DNA from: Pseudomonas inefficax
GTDB taxonomy: Bacteria; Pseudomonadota; Gammaproteobacteria; Pseudomonadales; Pseudomonadaceae
Direction: 5' to 3'
Assembly (NCBI RefSeq): GCF_900277125.1
Contig: NZ_OPYN01000152.1
Span: 23,308 to 87,307 of the forward strand
DNA length: 64,000 nucleotides
Part shown: piece by piece, positions 18,487 through 26,940 of the stretch
Layout of the letters: every line of letters begins with the position of its first letter
How positions within the stretch are numbered: position 1 is the stretch's first letter
Position numbers and translations under genes: made by a program
Notes under the pieces: generated by a model
Database searches by the model: none
The model's input: only the letters and a program-made list of their open reading frames with translations
Told to the model about the DNA's origin: nothing

Positions 18487-19633
18487 AAACCACCTCGACA
18501 TCACGCTGGCTCGACGCACGCGGGTTGGTGAGGATGCACGGGTCATCCATCGCATGTTGCGACAGGAACGGGATATCGGCCGTGCGCACCCCATGCAGGC
18601 CCAGGGTTTCATGAAAGCCGATGGCATGCTTCAGCGCAATCAGGTGCTCCACCAGGCGCGCGCAGATCTGCCGATGGTTGAGGCCACGGCAGTCGATCCC
18701 CAGCACTTCGGCAATCACCTTGAAACGCTCCGGCGCCGAGCTGTAGTTGAACGCCACCACGTGCTCCACCAGCACCGCATTGCACAAGCCATGCGGCAGG
18801 TCGAGGAAACCGCCCAGGCTGTGCGACATGGCATGGACCGCACCCAGAATCGCATTGGAAAATGCCAGCCCGGCCTGCATGCTGCCCAACATGATCTTCT
18901 CGCGCAGGGCGATATCGGTCGGGTTGGCGATCATTTCCACCAGGTTGCCGTTGATCAGGCGCATGGCCTCCAGCGCATGGGGGTCGGTCAGCGGGCCGTG
19001 GCCGGTGGAAACGAAGGCTTCGATGGCATGCACCAGCGCATCGATACCGGTGCAGGCCGACAGGAACGGGTCCATGCTCAGGGTGGTTTGCGGGTCGATC
19101 AGCGACACATCCGGCACCACCGCCTTGCTGACGATGGAGAACTTCATGCGCTCCTGCTGGTTGGAAATGATCACGAACTGCGACACGTCCGCCGAGGTGC
19201 CGGCCGTGGTCGGGATCAGAATCAGCGGCGGGCTGGGCACGCGGATCATGTCCACGCCTTCGAATTCGAGGATGCTGCGCCCGTGGGCGACCACGATACC
19301 GATGGCCTTGCCGCAATCCATCGGGCTGCCGCCGCCGACCGCGACGATCACATCACAATGGTTTTGCCGGTAGATCTCGGCGCCGAGCATCACCTCTTCG
19401 ACCCGCGGGTTGGGTGATACGGCGCTGTACAGGCAGTAGTCGATGCCCTGGGCCTGCAGGCTGGCCTCCACGTCGGCCACCCAACCGGCGGCAATCACAC
19501 CGGGGTCGCTGACCACCAGCACCTTGCGCGCACCGAAGGTCTTGGCGTAATTGGCAACATTGTGCCGGCAGCCGGCACCAAAGATGATCTCGGGCGAAAC
19601 GAACTTGCGAAGCGGGCTGAAACTCTGGCTCAT
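18470..19633 (-). CDS. ercA: Iron-type alcohol dehydrogenase (ErcA-like)
   Basis: 387 aa group III (Fe-ADH) protein. It has the NAD-binding GGGSPMD, the ITPTTAGT-like IPTTAGTSADVSQF, and the metal-ligand region HAMSHSLGGFLDLPHG. ErcA of P. aeruginosa acts as a regulator-like element in the ethanol oxidation cascade, so a signalling role is as likely as catalysis. The start at 19633 gives the family length. It is located between pqqD2 and ercS, transcribed with both. Confidence 0.88.
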   Translation of the reverse strand: MSQSFSPLRKFVSPEIIFGAGCRHNVANYAKTFGARKVLVVSDPGVIAAGWVADVEASLQAQGIDYCLYSAVSPNPRVEEVMLGAEIYRQNHCDVIVAVGGGSPMDCGKAIGIVVAHGRSILEFEGVDMIRVPSPPLILIPTTAGTSADVSQFVIISNQQERMKFSIVSKAVVPDVSLIDPQTTLSMDPFLSACTGIDALVHAIEAFVSTGHGPLTDPHALEAMRLINGNLVEMIANPTDIALREKIMLGSMQAGLAFSNAILGAVHAMSHSLGGFLDLPHGLCNAVLVEHVVAFNYSSAPERFKVIAEVLGIDCRGLNHRQICARLVEHLIALKHAIGFHETLGLHGVRTADIPFLSQHAMDDPCILTNPRASSQRDVEVVYGEAL

Positions 19634-19722
19634 CGGGAAGCCTGTTCTTATTGTTCTGGAAGGTAACCGCCAGCGTAAAGCATCCCGTAGCGAAAGCAAC
19701 CAGACCAAAGCGTGACCACGGC

Positions 19723-20025
19723 TCATTCGATCCAGTACTTGGCACGGGCCACCTCCAGGAACGCCAGGATGTCCTCGTCGAGCCCCGGCACACCGGGGAA
19801 GCGCTGTGCCAGGCGGTCGATGACAGCCGCAACGCTGCGCTGGCCATCCAGCAACTCCAGCACCCAGCCGGCACTGGCATTGAGCTCGATGATGCCCTCG
19901 GGGTAAAGCAGCACATGGCACGCCTGGCGCGGTTCCCAGCGCAGGCGAAAGCCCTTGCGCAAGGCCAGGGCTTGTTCGCGATCGATCAGGTTCACAACAG
20001 GTTTGCTCAGTGAAGACCCGGCCAT
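19723..20025 (-). CDS. pqqD2: PqqD (peptide chaperone), second copy
   Basis: 100 aa, matching PqqD with GFRLRWEPRQ and the conserved LLYPEGIIELN segment. PqqD binds the PqqA precursor and hands it to the radical SAM enzyme PqqE. No pqqB, pqqC or pqqE is present between this gene and ercA or pedI. The start is 22 bp after the stop of pqqA2, so the two are one transcript. The rest of the pathway is presumably encoded elsewhere. Confidence 0.88.
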   Translation of the reverse strand: MAGSSLSKPVVNLIDREQALALRKGFRLRWEPRQACHVLLYPEGIIELNASAGWVLELLDGQRSVAAVIDRLAQRFPGVPGLDEDILAFLEVARAKYWIE

Positions 20026-20047
20026 CGTGGTGATGGCCGGACAGGCA

Positions 20048-20119
20048 TCAACGATTGGCGAAGTACATCGTCACTTCGAAGCCGATGCGCAGGTCGGTAA
20101 AGGCGGGTTTAGTCCACAT
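20048..20119 (-). CDS. pqqA2: PqqA precursor peptide, second copy
   Basis: A 23-residue peptide starting MWTKPAFTDLRIG and ending FEVTMYFANR. It contains the Glu-X3-Tyr pair (E15, Y19) that is cross-linked to make PQQ. GAGGAAT lies before the ATG at 20119. It is far too short for most gene finders. The stop is 22 bp ahead of pqqD2. It would provide an extra source of precursor peptide for pyrroloquinoline quinone, the cofactor of PedE and PedH. Confidence 0.9.
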   Translation of the reverse strand: MWTKPAFTDLRIGFEVTMYFANR

Positions 20120-20187
20120 GGGGCATTCCTCTTCTTGGTGCCGGGCGATTCCGGTAGAGGCATTAATGCACGAGGGGCGACGGGGCC

Positions 20188-20202
20188 GAATGCTACTTTG
20201 GG
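20188..20202 (-). promoter_or_regulatory. Putative ped-type operator upstream of pqqA2
   Basis: Plus strand GAATGCTACTTTGGG, matching GAATGCTACTTGGGT at 41120 upstream of nosP. It sits about 76 bp before the pqqA2 start. Inferred operator, see findings. Confidence 0.5.
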
Positions 20203-20248
20203 ACAGGTTTGCGGGGTGCGTTGGTAGGGGGATCGGTTGCGCGATACC

Positions 20249-20365
20249 TGTAGGAGCGGCCTTGTGTCGCGAAAGGGCTGCAAAGCAGCCCCAGGAATTC
20301 GGCATGAATGCACAAATCGCCGGGGCTGCTTCGCAGCCCTTTCGCGACACAAGGCCGCTCCTACA
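20249..20365. repeat. REP pair of the TGTGTCGCGAAAGG type
   Basis: Long inverted repeat: TGTAGGAGCGGCCTTGTGTC and its mirror GACACAAGGCCGCTCCTACA, with AGGGCTGCAAAGCAGCCC and GGGGCTGCTTCGCAGCCC inside. It lies between pedI and the pqqA2 promoter and could act as a terminator of pedI. Confidence 0.85.
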
Positions 20366-20390
20366 ATCGACCGCGTCAACCGACCAGATT

Positions 20391-21911
20391 TTAGAAGAAG
20401 CCCAACGGATTAATGTCGTAGCTCACCAGCAGGTTCTTGGTCTGCTGGTAGTGATCGAGCATCATCTTGTGCGTCTCGCGGCCAACCCCGGACTTCTTGT
20501 AGCCACCGAACGCGGCATGCGCCGGGTACAGGTGGTAGCAGTTGGTCCACACGCGCCCGGCCTTGATCCCACGGCCCATGCGGTAGGCACGGTTGATGTC
20601 ACGGGTCCACAGCCCCGCGCCCAGGCCAAACTCGCTGTCGTTGGCGATCGCCAGCGCTTCGGCTTCGTCCTTGAAGGTGGTCACGCCCACCACCGGGCCG
20701 AAGATCTCTTCCTGGAACACGCGCATCTTGTTGTTGCCCTTGAGCAGGGTCGGCTGGATGTAGTAACCGCTGGCCAGGTCGCCGTCGAGCCGCTCGGCAG
20801 CGCCACCGGCGAGCAGCTGCGCGCCCTCCTCGCGGGCAATCTGCAGGTAGGAAAGAATCTTGTCATATTGCTGCTCAGAGGCCTGGGCGCCGACCATGGT
20901 CTCGGTGTCCAGCGGGTTGCCACGGGTGATCTTGGCGATCTTCTTCATCACCTCGGCCATGAACGGCTCGTAGATCGACTCCTGGATCAGCGCCCGCGAC
21001 GGGCAGGTGCACACTTCGCCCTGGTTGAAGAACGCCAGCACCAGGCCTTCGGCTGCCTTTTCGATGAACGCGGGCTCGGCCTGCATGATGTCTTCGAAGA
21101 AGATGTTCGGCGACTTGCCGCCCAGTTCGACGGTGGACGGGATGATGTTCTCGGCCGCGCACTTCATGATGTGCGAGCCCACCGGGGTGGAGCCGGTGAA
21201 GGCGATCTTGGCGATGCGCTTGCTGGTGGCCAGGGCTTCGCCAGCTTCGCGGCCAAAGCCCTGGACGATGTTCAGCACGCCTGCCGGCAGCAGGTCGGCG
21301 ATCAGCTCGGCGAAAATGGTGATCGACAGTGGCGTCTGCTCCGCTGGCTTGAGCACCACGCAGTTGCCGGCGGCCAGTGCCGGGGCGAGTTTCCAGGCGG
21401 CCATCAGCAGCGGGAAGTTCCATGGGATGATCTGCCCGACCACGCCCAGCGGCTCATGGATATGGTAGGCCACGGTGCCTTCGTTGATCTCGGCGGCGCC
21501 GCCTTCCTGGGCGCGGATGCAGCCAGCGAAGTAGCGGAAGTGGTCCGCCGCCAGCGGCACGTCAGCGTTGAGGGTTTCGCGCACGGCCTTGCCGTTATCC
21601 CAGCTTTCGGTAACCGCCAGTACTTCAAGATTCTGCTCGATACGGTCGGCGATCTTCAGCAGCGCCAGGGCACGGTCCTGCACCGAGGTCTTGCCCCAGG
21701 CCTCGGCAGCGGCATGGGCGGCGTCAAGGGCCTGCTCGATGTCCTCGGCGCCAGAGCGCGGAAACTCGGCAATCGGCTGGCCGTTGACCGGCGAGCTGTT
21801 GGTGAAGTACTGGCCGCCCAGCGGCGGCACGAATTCACCGTTGATGAAGTTGCCGTAGCGTGGCTTGAAGGAGACGATGGCGCCTGGGGTTCCGGGTTGT
21901 GCGTAGATCAT
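20391..21911 (-). CDS. pedI: NAD-dependent aldehyde dehydrogenase PedI
   Basis: 506 aa class aldehyde dehydrogenase of the ExaC type. It has KPAEQTPLS, FTGSTPVG (cofactor loop), the general base Glu262 in VELGGKSPN, and the catalytic Cys301 in NQGEVCTCPSR. It oxidises the aldehydes made by PedE/PedH (for example phenylacetaldehyde or acetaldehyde) to acids in the cytoplasm. Transcribed between pedH and pqqA2, both on the minus strand. An operator-like motif and a hairpin separate it from pedH, so it probably has its own promoter. Confidence 0.93.
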   Translation of the reverse strand: MIYAQPGTPGAIVSFKPRYGNFINGEFVPPLGGQYFTNSSPVNGQPIAEFPRSGAEDIEQALDAAHAAAEAWGKTSVQDRALALLKIADRIEQNLEVLAVTESWDNGKAVRETLNADVPLAADHFRYFAGCIRAQEGGAAEINEGTVAYHIHEPLGVVGQIIPWNFPLLMAAWKLAPALAAGNCVVLKPAEQTPLSITIFAELIADLLPAGVLNIVQGFGREAGEALATSKRIAKIAFTGSTPVGSHIMKCAAENIIPSTVELGGKSPNIFFEDIMQAEPAFIEKAAEGLVLAFFNQGEVCTCPSRALIQESIYEPFMAEVMKKIAKITRGNPLDTETMVGAQASEQQYDKILSYLQIAREEGAQLLAGGAAERLDGDLASGYYIQPTLLKGNNKMRVFQEEIFGPVVGVTTFKDEAEALAIANDSEFGLGAGLWTRDINRAYRMGRGIKAGRVWTNCYHLYPAHAAFGGYKKSGVGRETHKMMLDHYQQTKNLLVSYDINPLGFF

Positions 21912-22014
21912 GCTGAGCCTCTGTGGGTCGATGCCTGTCCGGCGACAGGCGATGAGCCGATGGTAAAAAGCTCCGCCTGCCGGGCGAATGCATCGTTGGC
22001 AGCGGGGCTCTCGT

Positions 22015-22029
22015 CATTTGGTAGTAGGG
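22015..22029 (-). promoter_or_regulatory. Putative ped-type operator upstream of pedI
   Basis: Plus strand CATTTGGTAGTAGGG (minus strand CCCTACTACCAAATG), sharing GGTAGTAGGG with the pedF/pedE site at 27507. It lies about 110 bp before pedI. Confidence 0.5.
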
Positions 22030-22061
22030 CCGCTTGCCCCAGGGGCGCTGGCAGCAAGCGG
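22030..22061 (-). terminator. Hairpin downstream of pedH
   Basis: CCGCTTGC and GCAAGCGG form an 8-bp stem 13 nt past the pedH stop, with a smaller nested CCCC/GGGG pairing. It is a plausible terminator of pedH. No T-run. Confidence 0.45.
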
Positions 22062-22073
22062 CAGGTGAACGGC

Positions 22074-23858
22074 TTAGCGGCTGGCACTTGCCGTTTGCAG
22101 TTGCTTGGGCAGCTTGAAGGTCCAGAGCATGCCGCCCTGGTTGAAGTCCTTGACCCGCTTGGCCACTTCGCCGCCCCACAGCGGCACCGCACCGCCCCAG
22201 CCGGAAACCACCGAAACGTACTGCTCGCCGTCCATTTCCCAGGTCACTGGCGAGCCGAGCACGCCGGAGCCGGTCTGGAACTCCCAGACCTTGTCGCCGG
22301 TCTTGGCGTTGAACGCCTGCAGGAAGCCTTCCGGCGTGCCGGTGAATACCAGGTTGCCCTTGGTGGTCAGCACCCCGCCCCACAGCGGTGCGAAGTTCTT
22401 GTGGCGCCACACTTCCTTGCCGCTGACCGGGTCGATGGCGCGCAGCACGCCAATGTAGTCTTCGTTGAGCGGCTTGATGGTGAAGCCGGCACCGAGGAAC
22501 GCCGCGCCTTTCTTGTAGGCGATGCCTTCGTTCCAGATGTCCATGCCCCACTCGTTGGACGGCACATAGAACAGCCCGGTGTCCTTGTTGTAGGCCATCG
22601 GCATCCAGTTCTTGGCACCGAGGAACGCCGGGGCCACGAACACCGAGCTGCCCTTGGCCTCGCTACCCGGTGCACCCGGCCGGCTGGCCTCGTTGTAGAT
22701 CGGCCGGCCGTCCTTGTCCAGGCCGGTGGCCCAGGTGATCTTGTCGACGAAGGGGAAGCCGCGAATGAACTTGCCGTTGGTGCGGTCCAGCACGTAGAAG
22801 AAGCCGTTGCGGTCAGCGGTGGCAGCGGCCTTGACCTCTTTGCCGCCGTCCTTGTAGTTGAACGAAATCAGCTCGTTGACACCGTCGAAGTCCCAGCCGT
22901 CATGTGGCGTGCTCTGGAAGTGCCACTTGATGGTGCCATCGTCGGGGTTCAGGGCCAGGCGCGACGAGGAATACAGGTTGTCGCCCGGGCGCAGGTGCGA
23001 GTTCCACGGTGCTGGGTTGCCGGTGCCGAACAGTATCAGGTTGGTTTCCGGGTCGTAGTAACCGCCCAGCCAAGGCGCCGCACCACCGGTCTTCCACAGG
23101 TCGCCGGGCCAGGTCTTGCCTGCCTCGCCGCCGGAAATGCCATTCTCGATCGCCTTGCCGTCCTTGTACACGTAGCCCATGTGCCCTTCCACGGTCGGGC
23201 GCATCCACAGCAGCTCGCCGTTTTCCGGGTTGTAGGCCTGAATCTTGCCCACCACGCCAAACTCGCCGCCGGCGACACCGGTGATCAGCTTGCCGTTGAC
23301 GATCATCGGCGCGGCACTGATGGAGTAGCCTTCCTTGTGGTCGGCCACTTTCTTGCTCCATACCACCTTGCCGGTGTCCTTGTTCAGCGCCACCAGCTTG
23401 GCATCCAGGGTGCCGAAGAACACCAGGTTGCCGTACAGGGCCACGCCGCGGTTGATCACGTCGCAGCACGGGCGGATGTCATCGGGCAGGCGCGCATCGT
23501 ATTGCCACAGCTTCTTGCCGGTACGGGCGTCCACAGCGAACACCCGCGAGTAGGAGCCGGTCAGATACATCACCCCGTCCTTGACCAGCGGCTGGGCCTG
23601 CTGGCCGCGCTGCTTCTCACCACCGAAGGAAAACGCCCAGACCGGCCGCAGGTCCTTGACGTTGTCGGTATTGAGCAGGTTCAGCGGGCTGTAGCGCTGG
23701 CCCTGCACGCCCAGGCCATTGGTCACGATCTGCTGCGGGTTCTTCGGGTCCTGGAGAATTTCTTCGTTGCTGACAGCGGCGTGGGCTGCACCGGCAAGCA
23801 GCATGGCGCTGAGCACCAGGCTCAAGGCGAACACGGGACGACGTGTGGATCGGGTCAT
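22074..23858 (-). CDS. pedH: Lanthanide-dependent PQQ alcohol dehydrogenase PedH
   Basis: 594 aa periplasmic quinoprotein with signal peptide (cleavage near AGAAHA, residue 26-28). It has an eight-bladed propeller with repeated DAxTGKxLW motifs, and the adjacent-cysteine ring Cys131-Cys132 in RPCCDV that sits over PQQ. The key region reads WDFDGVNE, with catalytic Asp323 and an extra Asp325 two residues on. That extra Asp is the established mark of lanthanide-dependent (XoxF/PedH-type) enzymes. It oxidises 2-phenylethanol, ethanol and other primary alcohols and passes electrons to cytochrome c. Upstream (23971) is a CCTTGGTATC motif. Confidence 0.95.
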   Translation of the reverse strand: MTRSTRRPVFALSLVLSAMLLAGAAHAAVSNEEILQDPKNPQQIVTNGLGVQGQRYSPLNLLNTDNVKDLRPVWAFSFGGEKQRGQQAQPLVKDGVMYLTGSYSRVFAVDARTGKKLWQYDARLPDDIRPCCDVINRGVALYGNLVFFGTLDAKLVALNKDTGKVVWSKKVADHKEGYSISAAPMIVNGKLITGVAGGEFGVVGKIQAYNPENGELLWMRPTVEGHMGYVYKDGKAIENGISGGEAGKTWPGDLWKTGGAAPWLGGYYDPETNLILFGTGNPAPWNSHLRPGDNLYSSSRLALNPDDGTIKWHFQSTPHDGWDFDGVNELISFNYKDGGKEVKAAATADRNGFFYVLDRTNGKFIRGFPFVDKITWATGLDKDGRPIYNEASRPGAPGSEAKGSSVFVAPAFLGAKNWMPMAYNKDTGLFYVPSNEWGMDIWNEGIAYKKGAAFLGAGFTIKPLNEDYIGVLRAIDPVSGKEVWRHKNFAPLWGGVLTTKGNLVFTGTPEGFLQAFNAKTGDKVWEFQTGSGVLGSPVTWEMDGEQYVSVVSGWGGAVPLWGGEVAKRVKDFNQGGMLWTFKLPKQLQTASASR

Positions 23859-23970
23859 GACGGCTACCTTTGGTTTTTTTGTTGTATCCGGGAAAACTTC
23901 CCGGTGTGTCGGGAATTCTTGGTCCCGACCTGCTTGCCAACAATTGCCCGCAGTGCGGAGTTTTCTAGTT

Positions 23971-23980
23971 CCTTGGTATC
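23971..23980 (-). promoter_or_regulatory. Putative ped-type half-operator upstream of pedH
   Basis: Plus strand CCTTGGTATC (minus GATACCAAGG), matching the CCTTGGTA core of the sites at 27507 and 32552. About 118 bp before pedH. Weaker than the others because only one half-site matches. Confidence 0.35.
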
Positions 23981-24000
23981 GGTGAACTTGCGCGTTCCCC

Positions 24001-24120
24001 CCTGTGGGAGCGGCCTTGTGTCGCGAAAGGGCTGCAAGGCAGCCCCGGCGATTTCAGCCATCGACACAAATTCTGGGGCCGCTTCGCGCCCCTTTCGCGA
24101 CACAAGGCCGCTCCCACAGG
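24001..24120. repeat. REP pair of the TGTGTCGCGAAAGG type
   Basis: Inverted pair CCTGTGGGAGCGGCCTTGTG and CACAAGGCCGCTCCCACAGG around GGGCTGC and GGCCGCTTCGC segments. It lies between pedH (downstream) and the metallohydrolase gene. Same subtype as at 20249. Confidence 0.85.
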
Positions 24121-24136
24121 GAACCGCGTTACACCC

Positions 24137-25075
24137 TCAGATTGGGGGCTTGGCGTCGACACGCCGCAGCTGCTGGCGTTCATAACGCGGATACAGGTGG
24201 CTGACACTGCGAATCAGCTCGTAACGGGTCAGGCTGATACGGGAAAACCGCTCGGGTATCGGGCTGCGGATCATCTCGGCCATGTCATCGCCACGCGCCG
24301 CACCGTCACGCATCAGCCCGTCCAGCCAGCCCAGGTAATCACGCATCTGCGCAAACGGCCGGGCATCGCTGGCCAGCGGGCCGTGACCGGGTACAAGTTG
24401 CTTCCAGGGCAGCGCTTGCAAGGTGTCCAGGTCCTTCAGCCACACCTCCAGCCCCGGGCTGTTGGGCGTGGTCAGCGCGCGCTGGAAAAACACCAGGTCG
24501 CCGGCGAACAGCACGCCAGTGGTTTCATCCAGAATCGCCAGGTCGGCACCGGTATGCCCGCCCAGTGCCAGCAGCCGCAGGCGGTGCCCGCCCACCTCGT
24601 GGATACCCGGCTCCAGCACCCGGGTCGGCAGTACTACCTCGGTACCGCGCATCCAGTCGCCGACCAGGCGGTACATGTTCTCGGCCATGGCCTCGCCCTG
24701 CTGGTGCAACAGCTCGCCGGTACCGGCCAGGGCACCGATGGGCACATCGGCAAACGCCTGGTTGCCCAGCACATGGTCGGGGTGGTGATGGGTCAGCAGC
24801 ACTTCGAGCACCGGCTTGTCGGTGGTGGCGGCAATGGCTTGGCGCAAAGCCTCGCCGTAGCGTTTCGATGGTCCGCTGTCGATCACCACCACCCCGCTGT
24901 CGGTGACGATGAACGCGGTATTGACGATATTGCCGCCATTATCCTTGGCGAAATTGTCGGTGCTGCCCTCCAGCAGCCAGGTGCCCTCGGCGATCTGCCG
25001 GGGCTTGAGCCGATAGTCCAGGTCTGCCCAGGCCGGCAGGCCCAGGCACAGCAGCAACAGCAGAATGCAACGCAT
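24137..25075 (-). CDS. Quinoprotein relay system zinc metallohydrolase
   Basis: 312 aa with a signal peptide (about 17 residues, ending PAWA) and a metallo-beta-lactamase fold. It contains the zinc motif LTHHHPDHVLGN, HTGADL and PGHGP ligands. It matches the TIGR04558-type 'relay system zinc metallohydrolase' that travels with PQQ dehydrogenases. The role (maturation or product hydrolysis in the periplasm) is not established. The SoxYZ-like gene precedes it by 40 bp on the same strand, so they form one transcript. Confidence 0.85.
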   Translation of the reverse strand: MRCILLLLLCLGLPAWADLDYRLKPRQIAEGTWLLEGSTDNFAKDNGGNIVNTAFIVTDSGVVVIDSGPSKRYGEALRQAIAATTDKPVLEVLLTHHHPDHVLGNQAFADVPIGALAGTGELLHQQGEAMAENMYRLVGDWMRGTEVVLPTRVLEPGIHEVGGHRLRLLALGGHTGADLAILDETTGVLFAGDLVFFQRALTTPNSPGLEVWLKDLDTLQALPWKQLVPGHGPLASDARPFAQMRDYLGWLDGLMRDGAARGDDMAEMIRSPIPERFSRISLTRYELIRSVSHLYPRYERQQLRRVDAKPPI

Positions 25076-25115
25076 GACAGGCGCCTCTGGTCAGGGGTGA
25101 AGTCGGGCAACACGC

Positions 25116-25883
25116 TCAGGGCACTGCCGCCTCGAACTGGTTGCCGCTGTTGTCCTGCAACACCAACCGGGTCGGCCCGGGGCCCTGGATGTCGAAGCCC
25201 AGGTTGGGGTTTTCGCTGACTGCCGGGTACAGTTCCAGGCTGGCCAGGCGCTGGCCGTCCGCGCCTTGCAGCTCGGCATGGTTGAGGAAGAATTCGGGAA
25301 TGCCGCTGACCAGGCCGTTGTCCATCGGGTGGGCCACCTGCAGGCGCAAGCGGCTGCTGTCGCCACGCGGGTAGCGCCCGCCCAGGACTTCACCGAGGTG
25401 CTCCTCCCAGCCGGGCTGGGTGCGTACCACGCTAGGCGCGGTACACCCGCCGCCAGCGGCATCGATCAACGCCGAGCCCACGTGCCACAGACCGTCGCGC
25501 GTCAGCACCGCTGCGCGCAGCGGTGTGGCCTGTTCGATGCGGATGCGGATCGACAACCAGGGCAGCACGCGCTCGCCGGGCTGGAAGTCGACAATGCGCG
25601 GCAGCGGGTTGAGTTCGGCCCAGGCGACAATCCGCACCACCTCGCCGCCGAACGCCCGGGCGTCGATCTCCAGCGGCACCTGACGGGCGTCCTCGGCAAA
25701 GGGTGGCGCCAGCAGCTTTACCCGGTCATCGAACACGAATGCGGCCTGGCCCAGCAGCTGCTTGTGGTAGAAGTCCCACATCACTGACGGCACCGGGTCC
25801 TTGTGGTTATTCGGCTCGCTGGCCAGGGCCTGTGCGGCCCAGGGCATCCAGCAGGCCAGCAGGAAAGTTGCTCGCCAGTTCAT
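25116..25883 (-). CDS. Quinoprotein-associated SoxYZ-like carrier
   Basis: 255 aa, signal peptide (about 21 residues, ending ALAS). An N-terminal SoxY-like domain is followed by a C-terminal SoxZ-like domain. The stretch AAGGGCTAP holds a Gly-Gly-Gly-Cys motif similar to the carrier arm of SoxY. It matches the quinoprotein dehydrogenase-associated SoxYZ-like family (TIGR04557-type). Carrier function is family inference; cargo unknown. The start at 25883 follows a run of G (GGGGGGG). It is transcribed with the metallohydrolase. Confidence 0.82.
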   Translation of the reverse strand: MNWRATFLLACWMPWAAQALASEPNNHKDPVPSVMWDFYHKQLLGQAAFVFDDRVKLLAPPFAEDARQVPLEIDARAFGGEVVRIVAWAELNPLPRIVDFQPGERVLPWLSIRIRIEQATPLRAAVLTRDGLWHVGSALIDAAGGGCTAPSVVRTQPGWEEHLGEVLGGRYPRGDSSRLRLQVAHPMDNGLVSGIPEFFLNHAELQGADGQRLASLELYPAVSENPNLGFDIQGPGPTRLVLQDNSGNQFEAAVP

Positions 25884-25929
25884 TGCCCCCCCTTTGATCA
25901 ACGCAAATCTGGCTGACATTGCACGGTCC

Positions 25930-26018
25930 TTGTGGGAGCGGGTTCACCCGCGAAGAATGCGACGCGGTATATGGCACCGGCTTCGCCGGTGTTCGCGGGT
26001 AAACCCGCTCCCACAGGG
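25930..26018. repeat. REP pair
   Basis: Inverted pair TGTGGGAGCGGGTTCACCCG ... CGGGTAAACCCGCTCCCACA between the binding-protein gene and the SoxYZ-like gene. Confidence 0.85.
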
Positions 26019-26059
26019 GGATGCTTTGCCTTTAGAAACCCGCAAGCCTGCGCAGCTTG

Positions 26060-26935
26060 TTACTGATACATTTCCGGCACCTGGTAACGCAGGCCGTAAC
26101 TGGCATAAATCGCCTTCATCCGCCCATCGCGAATCAACGCCTCAAGCGCCTCCTCCACCGCATAGGCCAGTTGCCGGTTGCTTTCATGCACCGCCATGCC
26201 AATCTCCCAGGCCTGCTTGCCAAGGTTCGGGTAGGCGTTTTCCGCCAGGGCCAGTTGCGGGTCGGCAGCCTGGTGCAGTTGCCAGTCGACCTCGCCGCGC
26301 ATCGCCATCACCGCGTCAACCTGGCCGGCCTGCATGGCACCGAAGGCCTGCTGCACATTGGGGTAATGATGGGTCCTGGCGCTGAGCATGCCGTTGAACA
26401 CGGAAGTCAGATAAAACGACGGCACGCTGTCCACCTCGACCCCGATCGGGTGCTGCTGGAACACAGCGACACTGGCCACCGAGGCCAGGCGACGGCGATC
26501 GTAGGCGACCTGCCAACGTTCCTCCTGATAGGGCCCGAACATGACCACCTGGGCGTTTTCCAGCTCGCCCACCTCGTTGCGCCGCTGCGCGTAGGCATGG
26601 TCATACGGCACCCGCATCATCAGGTCTGCCAGCTGCTGGTGGCGCAGCGGGCTGCCGCGCCAGATGTAGTCGCGCAGATCGTCGTCGAGCTTTTCCCCCG
26701 GTGGTGCCCAGATCAGCTGCAGGCGTACCCCCAAAGCCGTGGCCAGGGCCTGCGCCAGCTCCACGTCGACACCGCGCGGTTGGCCATGGTCCTCGAAGCT
26801 GTAGGGCGCAAAGTCCTTGTACACCGCCACCTTCAGTTCGCCGGCGGCAATGATCGCGTCGTAGCTGCGCACCTGCGCCTGCGCCGCCGCGCAACACAGC
26901 AGCAAGCCACTCAACAGCGCCACCAACAGACGCAT
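26060..26935 (-). CDS. pedG: PQQ-associated periplasmic substrate-binding protein
   Basis: 291 aa, signal peptide (about 20 residues, ending AQA). It has the fold of a type II/3 solute-binding protein (KVAVYKDFAPYSFEDHGQPRG; GVDVELAQALATALG). It corresponds to the quinoprotein-dehydrogenase-associated putative ABC-type binding proteins of the TIGR03871 type. Such proteins (ExaF/MoxJ-like) are thought to assist PQQ dehydrogenase assembly, not nutrient import. It starts 5 bp after the pedF stop, so the two are co-expressed. Confidence 0.85.
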   Translation of the reverse strand: MRLLVALLSGLLLCCAAAQAQVRSYDAIIAAGELKVAVYKDFAPYSFEDHGQPRGVDVELAQALATALGVRLQLIWAPPGEKLDDDLRDYIWRGSPLRHQQLADLMMRVPYDHAYAQRRNEVGELENAQVVMFGPYQEERWQVAYDRRRLASVASVAVFQQHPIGVEVDSVPSFYLTSVFNGMLSARTHHYPNVQQAFGAMQAGQVDAVMAMRGEVDWQLHQAADPQLALAENAYPNLGKQAWEIGMAVHESNRQLAYAVEEALEALIRDGRMKAIYASYGLRYQVPEMYQ

Positions 26936-26940
26936 GGCCG

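Noticed and set aside
20055..24185. 1376-codon open frame on the plus strand
   Set aside because: Antisense to pedI and pedH. GC-rich codon bias leaves long open frames opposite genuine genes; the translation lacks any domain and runs through a REP pair.
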